NCBI GenBank assembly: GCA_911728435.2
Contig: OU452199.1
Coordinates: forward strand, 15,386,860 to 15,450,859
Origin: Apoderus coryli
Lineage: Eukaryota; Arthropoda; Insecta; Coleoptera; Attelabidae
Direction: 5' to 3'
DNA length: 64,000 nucleotides
Shown here: positions 33,576-44,904 of the stretch, one piece after another
Layout of the letters: each line of letters opens with the position of its first letter
Position numbering within the stretch: position 1 is the first letter of the stretch
Notes under the pieces: model-generated
The model's database searches: none
Seen by the model: the letters and a program-made list of their open reading frames with translations, nothing else
What the model was told of the DNA's origin: nothing
Translations under genes and position numbers: made by a program

Positions 33576-33724
33576 ATTTACGGAATTGTTTTTAAAAATT
33601 ACGAAAATTTGAATTTAGACCATCTGTTTTATGTCATATACATTTCATAAACAATACAAAAAAAATATTATTAAAAATATACCCAAATCTAATTTTATTG
33701 ATCCGACATTATTATTTTTTTACT

Positions 33725-36154
33725 ATGTTGTGTCATCAGTGCAGTTTATCATTTAGTGATTCAAAATATTTACTCGTGCATCTAAAATTGGTACATGGTA
33801 TTGTTAAAAATTTTCTTTGTTCGGAGAGCAATTGTGGGCGATCATTTTCTGGTGCTTCAGCATTTAAAAGACATATTGATCTGTGTCATAAAAATTTTTC
33901 AGAACATAAAGATGTAAACCAAATACGTACATCGTTTCCTGAAGTTTCCTCTAACGAAAATAATATTAAAGAGTCAGACTCGGCCAGTATTAATGTTTGC
34001 AATAGGAACGATGATAAATTTACAGATAGCAATATAAATGACCGATTTTACAAAGCACTAGAACAAAATATTAATAAATTTATTTCGTTGCTTTACAGTA
34101 ATGTAAGTTTAACTAGAGCTGTTATTCAAGAAATCATTGTAATGGTCTCCAATATATTTTCATCTGATATTTTCCTTGAGTTAGAAACTGCGGTAAAAAA
34201 TAATTGTTCGCATAATAACATAGTTATTGCAATGTTAAAGACTTTAAAACATCCTTTTAAAAATGTTGACACAGAGTATAAGCGAATTAAATATTTTAAA
34301 AAATGTAATAAACTTATAAACCCGGAACCCGTTTATCTAGGTAACTCGCCAGACGTTTCAAAAAAAGGCGAGGGTACATTACTAACACTCAAAGAACGGT
34401 ATACTTATTACGTTCCAATGAAGCAGATGATTAAATGTTTTTTAGAGCTACCTCAAGTGTATAAAATAATGTCAGAATTTAGATGCAATATTTCTAAAAA
34501 ATTTAACCACCAACACAATTGTATATCTCATGCCATGCAGGGTCAGTTATGGCAACAATATTTAACAAAATCAAAAAATAAGAACGTCTTTCCTCTCGTA
34601 CTTTATTTTGATGAATTTGAAATTAACAATCCTTTGGGTAGTCATGCAGGTGTCTACAAACAGGGTGCAATTTATTATTCAATATTTTCTCTACCTCTAC
34701 AATTTTCAACTAAGTTGGAAAATATTTTTTTAGCTCAGCTGTTCCACAGTCAAGACCGTATTACTTTTGGAAACCAAACTTTATTTAGGAACTTGATAGA
34801 AGAATTAAAACATTTAGAACAAGACGGAATCGACATTGTCATCGGTAATGGTGTTACAGAGAGGGTATATTTTTCTTTGCTTCTCATAATTGGGGACAAT
34901 TTAGGGTTACATTCTCTATTCGGATTACAAGAAAGCTTCTCATCCACATATTCTTGCCGATTTTGCAAATGTTCCAAAGATGAATTAAAAGTTATGACGA
35001 AAGAAAATCCAAATCTTGTGCGAACAAAAGAAAGCTATTTAAATCATGTTCAAAATCGAAGTTATGGTATTAAAGAAAAATGTGTTTTTCATGATCTTCC
35101 TAATTTCCATATATTTGATAATCTAACTTGTGACATAATGCATGATTTAAGTGAAGGAGTTTATAGGTATGACATGGCTAAAATTATTCACTATCTTATA
35201 GAGTCTGGGTTTTTTACATTAGAACATCTCAATTCTCGCATACAATTTTTCCACTACCGAGAATCAGAAAAAAACAAACCATCAAATATATTGCGTAAAC
35301 ATTTAACTACTGGATATATCATATTATCGTCTTCTGAAATGATGTGCCTTGTTAAAAATTTTAGTTTAATCATTGGGGATTTAGTTCCAGAAAATGATCC
35401 TATTTGGGGATTCTATTTAATTCTGTTACAAATAACAGAAATTGTTTTATCAACCTCTATAAGTGGTAAAACGATTGAGCTACTGATGACCCTTATCACT
35501 GAACATAACTCTTTGTACATTAAGTTATTTAATGATCATCTGAGACCAAAATTTCACTTTCTGCTGCATTACGCAGAGGTTTTAAAACGAGTTGGGCCTC
35601 CTCTGTACTATCAATGTGTCAGATATGAGGCTAAGCATAAAGAATTCAAAACGTATGCTAATGTTGTTCCTAACAGAAAAAATATATCTTTGGCTCTAGC
35701 TTTGAGAATACAATTAAAACATTGCTATCGACTTCTTTCTGAAAAAGGTCTCGACGACGCTGTGACTATGGGTACTGTGTACGAATTTGAAAAAAATTAT
35801 TTAACGTACATAAATCCACATTCTATAAATCTGTCTAAAAATGTGTATGCCACAGATTGGTATGAATTTAATGGTTTAAGGTATAATAATCAAAGTGTTT
35901 TGATTTTTGGAGATAAGCTAGATATTCCTGAATTCGTTCAAATTTGTTATATTTTAGTTGACAACAATGCTGTGTTCTTTCTCTGTAGAGTTCTTAAGAC
36001 AGTATTTTTTAATACACATTTACGGGCATATAATGTGCAAGTTACAGTCAGTAATATACTTATTAATTTTGAAACATTTAAACATAATTGTCCTAGTGTA
36101 CTACAAACACTTGCAAATGGCGAAATTTATGTATCGGTTGTGGGGTGTTTTTAA
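33725..36154 (+). CDS. CACTA-like (TNP2-type) transposase with two C2H2 fingers
   Basis: Intronless, 809 aa from the first ATG at 33725. Residues 3-24 and 32-55 are C2H2 fingers (C-x2-C-x12-H-x4-H and C-x4-C-x12-H-x4-H). Ordered landmarks follow: YFDEFEINNPLGSHAG with D296, IIGDNLGLHSLFGLQES with D391, a CRFCKC cluster at 411-416 and CDIMHDLSEGVYRYDM with E477, then FNDHLRPKFHFLLHY and RYEAKHKEFKTYA. This order mirrors plant TNP2 proteins (DG/DE box, an Asp before a CPxC cluster, then a D-x-MH box), so D296, D391 and E477 are the likely DDE triad; that assignment is an inference. Only 149 bp separate it from the stop of the SAM gene, with no obvious poly(A) signal between, so the two may share a transcript. 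No frame damage is seen. Confidence 0.8.
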   Translation: MLCHQCSLSFSDSKYLLVHLKLVHGIVKNFLCSESNCGRSFSGASAFKRHIDLCHKNFSEHKDVNQIRTSFPEVSSNENNIKESDSASINVCNRNDDKFTDSNINDRFYKALEQNINKFISLLYSNVSLTRAVIQEIIVMVSNIFSSDIFLELETAVKNNCSHNNIVIAMLKTLKHPFKNVDTEYKRIKYFKKCNKLINPEPVYLGNSPDVSKKGEGTLLTLKERYTYYVPMKQMIKCFLELPQVYKIMSEFRCNISKKFNHQHNCISHAMQGQLWQQYLTKSKNKNVFPLVLYFDEFEINNPLGSHAGVYKQGAIYYSIFSLPLQFSTKLENIFLAQLFHSQDRITFGNQTLFRNLIEELKHLEQDGIDIVIGNGVTERVYFSLLLIIGDNLGLHSLFGLQESFSSTYSCRFCKCSKDELKVMTKENPNLVRTKESYLNHVQNRSYGIKEKCVFHDLPNFHIFDNLTCDIMHDLSEGVYRYDMAKIIHYLIESGFFTLEHLNSRIQFFHYRESEKNKPSNILRKHLTTGYIILSSSEMMCLVKNFSLIIGDLVPENDPIWGFYLILLQITEIVLSTSISGKTIELLMTLITEHNSLYIKLFNDHLRPKFHFLLHYAEVLKRVGPPLYYQCVRYEAKHKEFKTYANVVPNRKNISLALALRIQLKHCYRLLSEKGLDDAVTMGTVYEFEKNYLTYINPHSINLSKNVYATDWYEFNGLRYNNQSVLIFGDKLDIPEFVQICYILVDNNAVFFLCRVLKTVFFNTHLRAYNVQVTVSNILINFETFKHNCPSVLQTLANGEIYVSVVGCF

Positions 36155-36235
36155 TATACTAAAACAATTAAGTACTTTACTTACCTTACAGTTTAAATTT
36201 AAGTCAAAATTTAGTAATTTTGTTTAGCCAGATTT

Positions 36236-36241
36236 AATAAA
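36236..36241 (+). terminator. Poly(A) signal of the transposase gene
   Basis: AATAAA lies about 80 bp after the transposase stop codon, followed by a T-rich stretch. It is the first good signal downstream of both genes. Confidence 0.5.
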
Positions 36242-37369
36242 GTCAAGAATCGTATTTTTCAAATATTTAGTCTTTCTTTCTCTTTATGAGATTTGTTCAT
36301 ATATTATATATTTATGCACATGTAGTGTAGTTTTTCATTTTACTGTAAATTTTAATGATGAGTTTATTATTAGTTTTGGTTTTGATTAAGTTGAATGTCT
36401 ATTTCTTTAATTTTTTAAAACCGTACAATTTCTTTTATGTTTTTTTTTTTTGCTTTTCATTTTATTGTTAGAGAATAACGCAAAAGTACAAATAAATGTT
36501 TTTGTCTAATAAATATTGGATTCTTATTTGAAACTTTAAATAGAAAAAAAATAGTAATAAACAATTTATAGTTCATTTGTTTAATAAATATTTTAATTTT
36601 GGATTCTTTAATTATATTTTTTTAGATTAGAAACAAAATAATTTCATATTAAACTATTTGGTTAGTTGGATAATTTAATTGAGTTCTATTTCAGTTAAAA
36701 TATACTTTTTCATAATAGAATTATTGTGTTAAAAATTTTATACTCGTAAATTTTTGTCGGTTATTCTATTTATTACAAACTTCAATATCTACCTATTTTT
36801 TAAATAATCGTGTCAGTTGGCAGTGTGTATACAAAAGTTACAAGGTGACTGGTTTTTGGAGGCCTGCAATAGATTTTTTTTATTTTCAATTACAAGTAAT
36901 TTACAAGTAAAAAATTGAACCATTTGATATTTGACAATATTGATTGATATTGTTGTACACCCTGTGTAGCTCTATAGCTAAAATTAGCATTTTACGGTGC
37001 CTATGTCTAACTATATGAAGGGTCTACCGGCGTTGAACCTTTTACTTAAATTGGAAATAAGAAAACTTCTAATGTAACGTCTACAGAAATCACCCTGTAT
37101 AGGTACCCAAATAAATTGGTATTCCAATATGTTTTTTGGAATAAGAGACATAATATTTCGCTTGACAAATGTTAAAATTTGAAATAAAAAAATATTTTGT
37201 CTCATTAAAAAAGTGGTATATTAATAATGAGTGATAATTTAGTTAGAGTGATAAAATGTGTAAATTGAAGTAAGTAAATCTAGATTCAAATATACTAAAA
37301 ATACTTATTTTGATTAAATAGAAATTATATTGAAATAAAAAAATGGATTTTAAAATCAAATTCATAATA

Positions 37370-37670
37370 GTGTTTATCCCAACAAAATATATTAATTAAG
37401 AGAACTATTGATTACTTTGATTTAACAAAATATTTTTGTTATATTAAGTAGCTTATAAAACAAGTTAATGCAGATGTATGTTGTCTTTAAAAAATATTTT
37501 GTTGAATTTACCAAATATTTATTTATCTCAACTCTAGCTTTATTTATGGTAATTAGGACTTATTTAGCATCTAACTAAATTATTTTGTTAGTGCAAACAT
37601 ATATCTAATCGTGGATATAGAAACAAATGCTTTTGTGGGATTAACAATATTTTTGTTAAATTAACCAAAC
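37370..37670. repeat. Right subterminal repeat region
   Basis: ACAAAATAT occurs at 37382-37390 and 37425-37433 and inverted at 37494-37502, with a variant ATATTTTTGT at about 37648. TTAACCAAA-like blocks accompany them. The arrangement mirrors that of the left end. Confidence 0.4.
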
Positions 37671-37683
37671 TCTTTTTAGCGTG

Positions 37684-38083
37684 TACAGATTGTTCTGATA
37701 AAGGTTCAGAAATTGTTCCTTAGATTCGTATATGGAATCAGAAAAATTGAACCTGTTTCACGCAAATTAAGGGAAGCTATGTGGCTGAGCATGCAGGATC
37801 GAAGAAAACTACATTCACTAGTTTTATTTTATAATATAACAAATAACCATCGTCCTCCATACCTCTCCAATAAAATTAAATATAGCACTGATGTTCATAC
37901 GTTGAACTTACGTTTTCGCGAGCATATTTGCCCTCATCCTCACAAATCCTCATTGTTCAAGAGATTATTTAATTTCCAAATTTTTATATTATACAATAAC
38001 ATACCAGAGGACATCCATCAAAGAGTTAAAGGTTACAGCTTTCAAGTTTAAATATAGAAAGCGAGTTTTGGATTTCAAATAGA
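37684..38083 (+). pseudogene. LINE reverse transcriptase, 3' part, continuing 27130-27854
   Basis: The frame contains LFLRFVYGIRKIEPVSRKLR, MWLSMQDRRKLHSLVLFYNI and RPPYLSNKI, the C-terminal region of the same LINE family that lies at 4.4-4.7 kb on the - strand (which has SCLRYIFGIRKYERVSHKL). It ends in stops near 38045-38083. Joined across the 9.8-kb insertion, codon order and register are consistent with a single former LINE copy. Confidence 0.8.
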
Positions 38084-40057
38084 GTTGTAAACTCTTATTA
38101 CATTGATTATAGTAAAAAGCAAGTGCAGTTTTTTGTCAGGCGTATTAAAATTTTGATTCTAAAAATATCAATTTTAGGGGTTAAACTTAGAACTTTAATA
38201 AATTGCTTTTAACTCCATTTTGCCTATCAATTCATTGATTAACTTAATCTGTACATTTTTTATGTTTTAAATGCAAAAAAAAGTATTATTATTTTTAACG
38301 GCAGCTAAGCTCATCATCAAATTAAATATGTTGAAGCTGCTTTAAAGGTTAAAGTGTAATATATTTATTAAATGTAAATATATCGCACTATTCATAAAAA
38401 ATGATTATGGAATTTAGAAATTAGTCAGAATTGCCTGTGTTGTTGCTTAATGCTTTTTTTATAATTTTTACAGCGAAAACAATTTTTAGATTCTAAAACA
38501 TTACTTGTGTCAGCAATATGACGCAGACTGATAATCACTAGGATGCTCTCCGCTGGGAAATGGTCATTAAAAACGTTGTATAAAATCATTGATTAGGTAT
38601 AATTCCATAATGTGGAGGTGCGTCATTATGATGCTGAATAGGTTTTTTGGTCATTTAATGGCAAGTTATCAAAATATTTTAAATACATTCCCTTACTCAA
38701 TTTTTTTGGAGTTGAGTTGTATTTAATTTTAGGATTAAAAGGAGAAAAAAAGAAAACGTCGATGTCCACATAATCAATAGTGAAGTATAATTGAATCTAT
38801 GCAACATATTTACGAACAATAATTATTAAACATGTTTCGGGATACTATTATGTGAAGTTATATTATAATATTTTATTTCATATAGGTACAACATATCAAA
38901 TCCATAATCACAAGCGGCTCGTGTGTCCGATGCTCTCCCCAACCATGTTCGAATGGCAGTTTCTGTTTTCTTCTGAACCATCAACCTCTTGGGGCCCTAG
39001 AAAGAAATAAATATATTTAGTTCATTTTCTAGAAATAAAGTCAATGCAGAATAATTATGGAATTACAAATTTATAGCAAGATCTCGTCTTGCTATAAACT
39101 TGAAATACAAAAAATTATTTACTGATTCATTTCGTATACACTACTGCATGTAATACTCGTATGTGTCTCTAAATACACATGACCAAATGCAATCTCCAAT
39201 AGCTTTGCGGCAGCTGAGTTGGTTTCAAGATGAAATACATTAGTTTACCTAGTATCTACGAGTATTAGTGCTAAATAATGAGTTTTGGTAAATCTCTGCA
39301 AGTGTTAGTTGTTGGTAAATTAATTGCGTTCTACAAACGCATCATGTGGCTTAAGTGATGTATTTTAGTTGACTTGTGTTATTAGCAAGGTTTTTTTACA
39401 TAAATTTGGTCAATCATTTTAACAAAGTCTCTCACGAGATTAAAATGACATACGATCAAATTATTAAAACATTTTTAATGATTATTCAATGTTGAAAATT
39501 AATATCAAACATAGTCAAACTTGTTTTATTGTATTCAAATTTTTAAATTAAATTTATACGTATTTGGTTCTGATTTTAATTATTTTACAAGTATGTACGT
39601 TAATTAATTGATTTTATGTGAAGACGGTAAGATTTAATTATACTATTATACTTATATTATTTATATAATGTATTGTGTACATTAATATTTGCTAGTATAG
39701 TATAGAAAGGAGGTATTGCGATCAGTATTCGCAGAATAAGCGGGATGCTTTTTCTAAGGAAAATTAGGTTTCACAAATAGCCGGTCTCTATATAGGTACT
39801 ATATTTATTTAGTTTACTAAAAGACGTACGTCACTAATGTATAAAATCAAAATTATAGATCTTAAAGCAGTGCATATTTTTATTTATTTTTTTTTTGTTG
39901 ATATCTGCATGTGTTTGCTGATATATTTAATTTTTTTGTTTTAATTGGGAGATACGTTAGGTTGAGTTAGGGGCCTAGGTTCTAATTACGGTAGTGGAAT
40001 TTTTTTTTGTTATTTTTTTGTTTTTCTATTCTTTTAATGAAATTTCACAAAGTCAAT
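38084..40057. other. No gene recognised
   Basis: AT-rich. A perfect 12-bp-arm hairpin (TATAGCAAGATC...) lies at about 39072-39096. A GC-richer patch at 38930-39000 has no recognised coding content. Confidence 0.5.
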
Positions 40058-40194
40058 TGTAATGTTCACTAATTAATGATATTTTATAGTAAATCAAAAC
40101 ACAGATTTGTTACACATACTTTTAATGTTAACTATTCGGGTGTACATCTACAACTAACTGATTTTATATTTTATTCCAAAATGTCTCACTTTTA
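40058..40194 (-). repeat. 3' LTR of the gypsy element
   Basis: 137 bp, identical to the copy at 42112-42248 apart from about one base (A against G in the ATTCCAxAATG segment). In element orientation it ends GTGAACATTACA. Confidence 0.85.
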
Positions 40195-41769
40195 TCAGGA
40201 TTATTCACAGACTCTGGTGTATTACCAGAATTCGCGACTTTCCATTCGTTTCCCACCTTTTTTAAATGTATTACATTTCGCCGGTACTCTTGACCCGTTT
40301 CATTATCTATACATATACGTACTTCTCCGTTGTGTTTTAGAATAGGCACTATAGGAGATATCCACTTGGCGGGTCCGTTCACAGCCTATTAACTCTTGGA
40401 GTTTTGCTTCAACTTTAGATTCCAGTGGGATTGGAATTCTCCTATAAGGCTGACATACCGGTGGAACGGACTCGTCAATTGGAATATCTACTACAACGTC
40501 CTTAAATTTAGGAAATTGTTCTACTGAGTTTACCTCTAACCCAATTTTCAAAACTCCCAAAGCGATAGAAGTATTTTTACCTAGCAGACATCTCGACCCG
40601 TTTTTTATAACATAAAACGTAGCTATTTCACTATTGTTGCCTATAGAAATTTTTGATTTAAACGATCCCAATACCTGAAGTGGTGTACTACTTCCATAGC
40701 CAAAAAGAATTTTAGTGGGATTTTTTATTTGATCGCACACTTTTACATTTTGTTTTTTCAAAGAACCCCAAGTTTTGTCATCAATTATGTTGGTTTTGCT
40801 TCCAGAATCTATGAGCATATCTAGTGGAATACCCCCAAGATTACATTTAATGACACTATCATCATCGATTTGGAATACATAGTCTATTTCTTCTGAATCA
40901 AGATTATTAACTTCCCCTGACCCGGGATGTTCTTTTGAACGGTTACACCTCGTGTTCCGCCTTTTATTATTAAATTGCTGTGCGTTTCTTTGGGTACGAT
41001 CAAATAAAAAACCCTCGTGAGCCCTTTTACGCGTTTTTGTATAACAATAATTCTTATAATGCCCTTTATTACCACATTTGCTACAAGTTCTTAACGTAGC
41101 CGGACAATTACTAGAGTTCGAGAGATGATTTCCACCACAACGAGAACAGTTTTTAGTGCGATTATTACGAGATAAGTAATTTAATTCTAAAGTTTTTTGT
41201 TTTTGATCCGTAAAACTTTCTAGTTGCTTGTTTACTGCTTCTAAAGCATTAGCTTCTGAAATAATACCTACCAGATTTATGGTGTCACCTAGAGATAAAA
41301 TTTTCTTTCTTAATTCCACTGACGTGCACTTTTCTACGATCTGATCTATTAAGTGCTCCTCTACGTTGGTAAATTTGCATTTTGAAGCTTGATTCCTCAG
41401 TCGGACTAAAAATTTCTCAAATTTTTCACCTTCCTCCTGTTTTGTTAAACGGAAAATATGACGCTCATATATTTTGGATTGTCTTGGATAAAAATATTCA
41501 TTGAGTTTTTCAACTGCAATTTTATACACGTCTATCTCCTTGCCAGTATCATCTTTTGCCTCTGCGTGCGCTCCCGGCAGGTTATAGTATATCTCTTGAA
41601 GTGTGCTTCCAGCACTGTGCAAAAGAGTTGCCCTTTTCTTCACTGGTTGCTCTATATTTGACGCGTCTATGTATATTTCGAAAGATCGCAGCCATTTTTC
41701 CCATCTGATTCCGACGGAGCTTGGCTCTCCTTCACACTCAAAAGGCTGTATCGCCAACAGGTTTGCCAT
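40195..41769 (-). pseudogene. gypsy gag-protease with a deleted pol
   Basis: The open frame on the - strand starts most plausibly at the Met encoded at 41769 (MANLLAIQPFECEG), although it is open to 41844. It has a capsid-like region, two zinc knuckles (CSRCGGNHLSNSSNC and CSKCGNKGHYKNYC, about 41050-41140) and an aspartic protease with the DSG box in LDMLIDSGSKTNIID (about 40800). Only the first tens of RT codons (WISPIVPILKHNGEV) remain, in a shifted frame. They are fused at about 40304 to codons typical of the very end of gypsy pol (GQEYRRNVIHLKK). RT core, RNase H and most of integrase are gone, so it cannot replicate alone. Confidence 0.85.
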
Positions 41770-42111
41770 TATAGTCAAGAGCCTGTTTACAAAATAAAAT
41801 GGACATTTTACTAATAGCTTTGTACGATATGCATATGAGGCCAATATCCCCTCAGTTTGATTGGTTTATCCTTGCCCTCATAATAACGAGGTTTTCTTTT
41901 TCTCGGATTGATGCGGAGTTTTTCCCCTTAATGGATTTATAATCCACACATCCCAATTCAACACTGTACGTGATTCTAACTTTTGTTTTGATCACACGGG
42001 TTAATATTGCCTGCATACCTTCGCATTCGTCTTTTATTGCTATTTTATACTAAATAAGAAGCCGACATACCTTTGTTTAATGATAATATCCAAATTACGC
42101 TCGCCGCCACT

Positions 42112-42248
42112 TGTAATGTTCACTAATTAATGATATTTTATAGTAAATCAAAACACAGATTTGTTACACATACTTTTAATGTTAACTATTCGGGTGTACA
42201 TCTACAACTAACTGATTTTATATTTTATTCCAGAATGTCTCACTTTTA
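42112..42248 (-). repeat. 5' LTR of the gypsy element
   Basis: 137-bp direct copy of the LTR at 40058-40194. It lies upstream of gag in element orientation. Confidence 0.85.
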
Positions 42249-42915
42249 ACTTTAGTCATCTATACAATATTAGGCGTAAAAAGATAATAGATATGGAATT
42301 ATGATATGCTTAAAATAGTAAATAGATATGTACTATATACTACAGAATATAATAATAAATACGTATAATGCTATACTCTACATCAATTATCAACAAATTT
42401 TGAATTTTTCACAATTGAAGATAATTTTTTAAAATAAATAATTAATGAATTCCCAAAAATATCATTTAGAATTATTTCGTTAAAAAATCCAATAAAATAT
42501 TTACTAGAATACAAAACTATTACAAGCATTATTTATAATTTTACTTGCGTCACTTAAAATATACATATTTTAGATGGTATATAGAACTAGATCGAATTTC
42601 CAGTGTACTTTCTTGTATCCTAAAATACGAACCAGAACTACTGTAGAGTAAATTCAAAAACTCATGAATATTTCTAAGGTTGGTGTATTAGAAGTTTAAG
42701 CGACATAAGGTCCATCAAATTTCTGGTACCAAAGAATAATGGACAGCTATAACAGTGAATCATTCCTAAAGAGCAGAGAGCGGTTCTATTTACCTATTAT
42801 AGGTATATAACAATTTGGGAAAAAGTCCCGGAATATCCTTCATCGAATTTCACTCAAAAAGATAGGGCAAAAAAAGTTCTGTTCCTACAATAAATCAGCT
42901 GTTAATATAGCTATA
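42249..42915. other. No gene seen
   Basis: AT-rich spacer without recognised content. Confidence 0.55.
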
Positions 42916-42916
42916 G

Positions 42917-43985
42917 ACGGTGTCCCAGAAGTTGACAATCAAAGTCTAAGGGGTGATGGGGGAGGTTATTTGGATAGAACCATATACCTATGTGGTTATC
43001 CAATGGCTGGCGATTAAGTTATTTTCGTTAATGTATATTTCCAACAAATCGAATATTGTATACACTTGGAAAGCTATAAAAAAATAGTTGAGGATATTCA
43101 ACGGTTTTATTTTTGGTCGTGTGATTGTTGAAGTGGTAATAATTTATGTTTTCAAAAACTGTTAGTTTTCTATTATGATGCTGACACAATAAATTTTACC
43201 TTGAAAAACTGACAGGCCATCAGAAAAACTTGTAAAATGAATGAGTTAGCTAATATAAAACGTGATAACCGTTATTCACTCTAATCTTCAACGAAAACGA
43301 GTTCCAGGCCGTGTAGATCTCCCCCAGTTAAATAGTCAGGTCGTGGATCGTGCGTTACTTTTGGTTAGGCTGTTTTGAAGGAAAACATTTTTAAAATAAT
43401 TCCCAAATCGTAAATTTTTTGAATAAAGTAAAGTCATATAAAAGAAAAAAATATATGTATGCTTTTCTTATGGAAATCTATTCGCCGAAACAACATACTA
43501 ATTTGCGAGATCCAACATAGGTATGCTCTGCTGACAGACTTTATTTGAAAATTTCAATACAAACATATTTCAGCACATTTTCGTAAACAAACCCACACAC
43601 TACACAATGTATTTACACTTAGAATATGATTAGATAGTTGATTTTCCAGCATATTTAATTTATTCAACTTCCATAATACTCGTAATATAACAACGTTATT
43701 ATATCGTAAAAAACTTCTAATTTATTCTTATTTTTATTTTAATACTATTAATTCACTTGAACTAAGTCTGGCAGAATTGTTTTTAAATAAAAAAAGTTGT
43801 CAAATTTTTCTTCACCTATGTCAATACAAGAATACCTTTTTTTAGCAGCGGTACTAGGATTAACAACCAAATTACAACGGCGTCCTATAGGGGTCTATAT
43901 CTCCGTAAAGAAAGCCTGTAGGCAAAAACTATATTTTCTATCTGCATCCGAGAGATTTCCCACAATTTCCGGGACACCCCGTATA
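42917..43985. mobile_element. Putative TIR element with GGTGTCCC ends
   Basis: ACGGTGTCCCAGAAGTTG at about 42917 and, inverted at about 43981, CGGGGTGTCCCGGAAATTGT form an imperfect TIR pair about 1.07 kb apart. Nothing inside is recognisably coding; a 65-codon frame at 43797-43994 overlaps the right end. It could be two unrelated copies of a common short motif. Confidence 0.35.
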
Positions 43986-43989
43986 CAAC

Positions 43990-44904
43990 TATAATATGTA
44001 TATTATCAAACAATAATTAGTTGTTAGTTAAATTATTATTATTATCGGAAACAAGTATAATTATTGTAACTGACTATATAAAATAAAACTCTAAAAACTA
44101 CTCAGTTGTTTACATTATTCGTTTTTTTCTGTTTTGTTATCAGTAATATTTTAAAATATTCTACAACTACAATGGAATTCGGCTTGTATTTTTTTTAGAT
44201 TTCTTTGTGCACGGCGATATAGGTATCGATTTTTCGGTATATTAATATAACGAAATAGTACATACGTTTTACATTTATTTTCTGTGATTAAAATAAAATA
44301 TTATTGTATTCAGTATACTTACACCATGTTTCCGCGAACTATAAAGATGTGTTATAGACTCTGGAAGATATTTTGGGTATTTTACCACAAGGAATATCTT
44401 AAATTGTGATCGCGAAATACATTAATATATTAAGTGTGAGTTTTTAGAGATTTTGCATAATTATATATTTAATGAATGTTCAACCATCGCCGCGTCCGGG
44501 TCCGTCGCGTAATAGTGATGTGTCTAAAAAAATCGGTAATATGGTTTCAAATATTGTCGGGCCATTTTCAGTTTTGAAACCCAGTGAATAGTGAAAAATT
44601 TAGTGCTTGGTAGGTTGGTTATAAGGAAGTAGTATCAAGTGTAAGTGATTTTAATTTTTTAGATATTCAGGTTAAAAGTCCAATAGTTCTAAATATTTTT
44701 CACAAAATTATTCATAGAAACAACGTTATAAACGTTCAGGATATGGAACGCGTCTTTGTTCTTATTCTTGGTCGATATTTGCCTAATAGAATTAATGATT
44801 TTTTTGATTTTTTTTTCCATGTGATTAATGACCAGACTATTTTGAATAATATTAGGTACGGATGGATACAAAATTATAAAAATGTATATTTTTTAAACTT
44901 CAGT
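43990..44904. other. No gene seen
   Basis: AT-rich. Short opposite-strand frames at 44689-44931 are mutual shadows. Confidence 0.5.

Larger units (their letters stand above)
27855..37683 (+). mobile_element. Two-gene CACTA/EnSpm-like DNA transposon, apparently intact
   Basis: Left end CACACTAAAAACTGTTTGG at 27855 and right end, inverted, CACGCTAAAAAGAGTTTGG ending at 37683; 24 of the first 29 positions agree. A TA dinucleotide borders both sides (27853-27854 and 37684-37685). LINE codons stop at the left border and resume at the right one, so the borders are well supported. Short subterminal motifs ACAAAATAT recur in both orientations within 400 bp of each end. Inside are a SAM-domain gene and a TNP2-like transposase gene, both open and on the same strand. 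CACTA assignment rests on the ends and the transposase; the exact animal lineage is uncertain. Confidence 0.85.
40058..42248 (-). mobile_element. Ty3/gypsy LTR retrotransposon, internally deleted
   Basis: Two direct 137-bp LTRs (40058-40194 and 42112-42248) flank a - strand coding region. The LTRs differ at about one position, which indicates a recent insertion. After the 5' LTR (the right one) TGGCGGCGAGCG follows after two bases as a possible primer binding site. Most of pol is missing. A clear target duplication was not found, so LTR borders may be off by a few bases. Confidence 0.85.

Noticed and set aside
33698..33724. Start of the transposase upstream of 33725
   Set aside because: The frame is open to 33698, but the codon there is TTG. 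The first ATG is at 33725 and directly precedes the first zinc finger.
36950..37100. CACCCTGTATA-type motifs as ends of another transposon
   Set aside because: Similar ACAGGGTG motifs occur at about 29661 and 29711, but no consistent inverted pair with matching interiors was found.
40303..41844. 513-codon frame as a host gene
   Set aside because: Zinc knuckles, a DSG protease box and flanking LTRs identify it as gypsy gag-protease.
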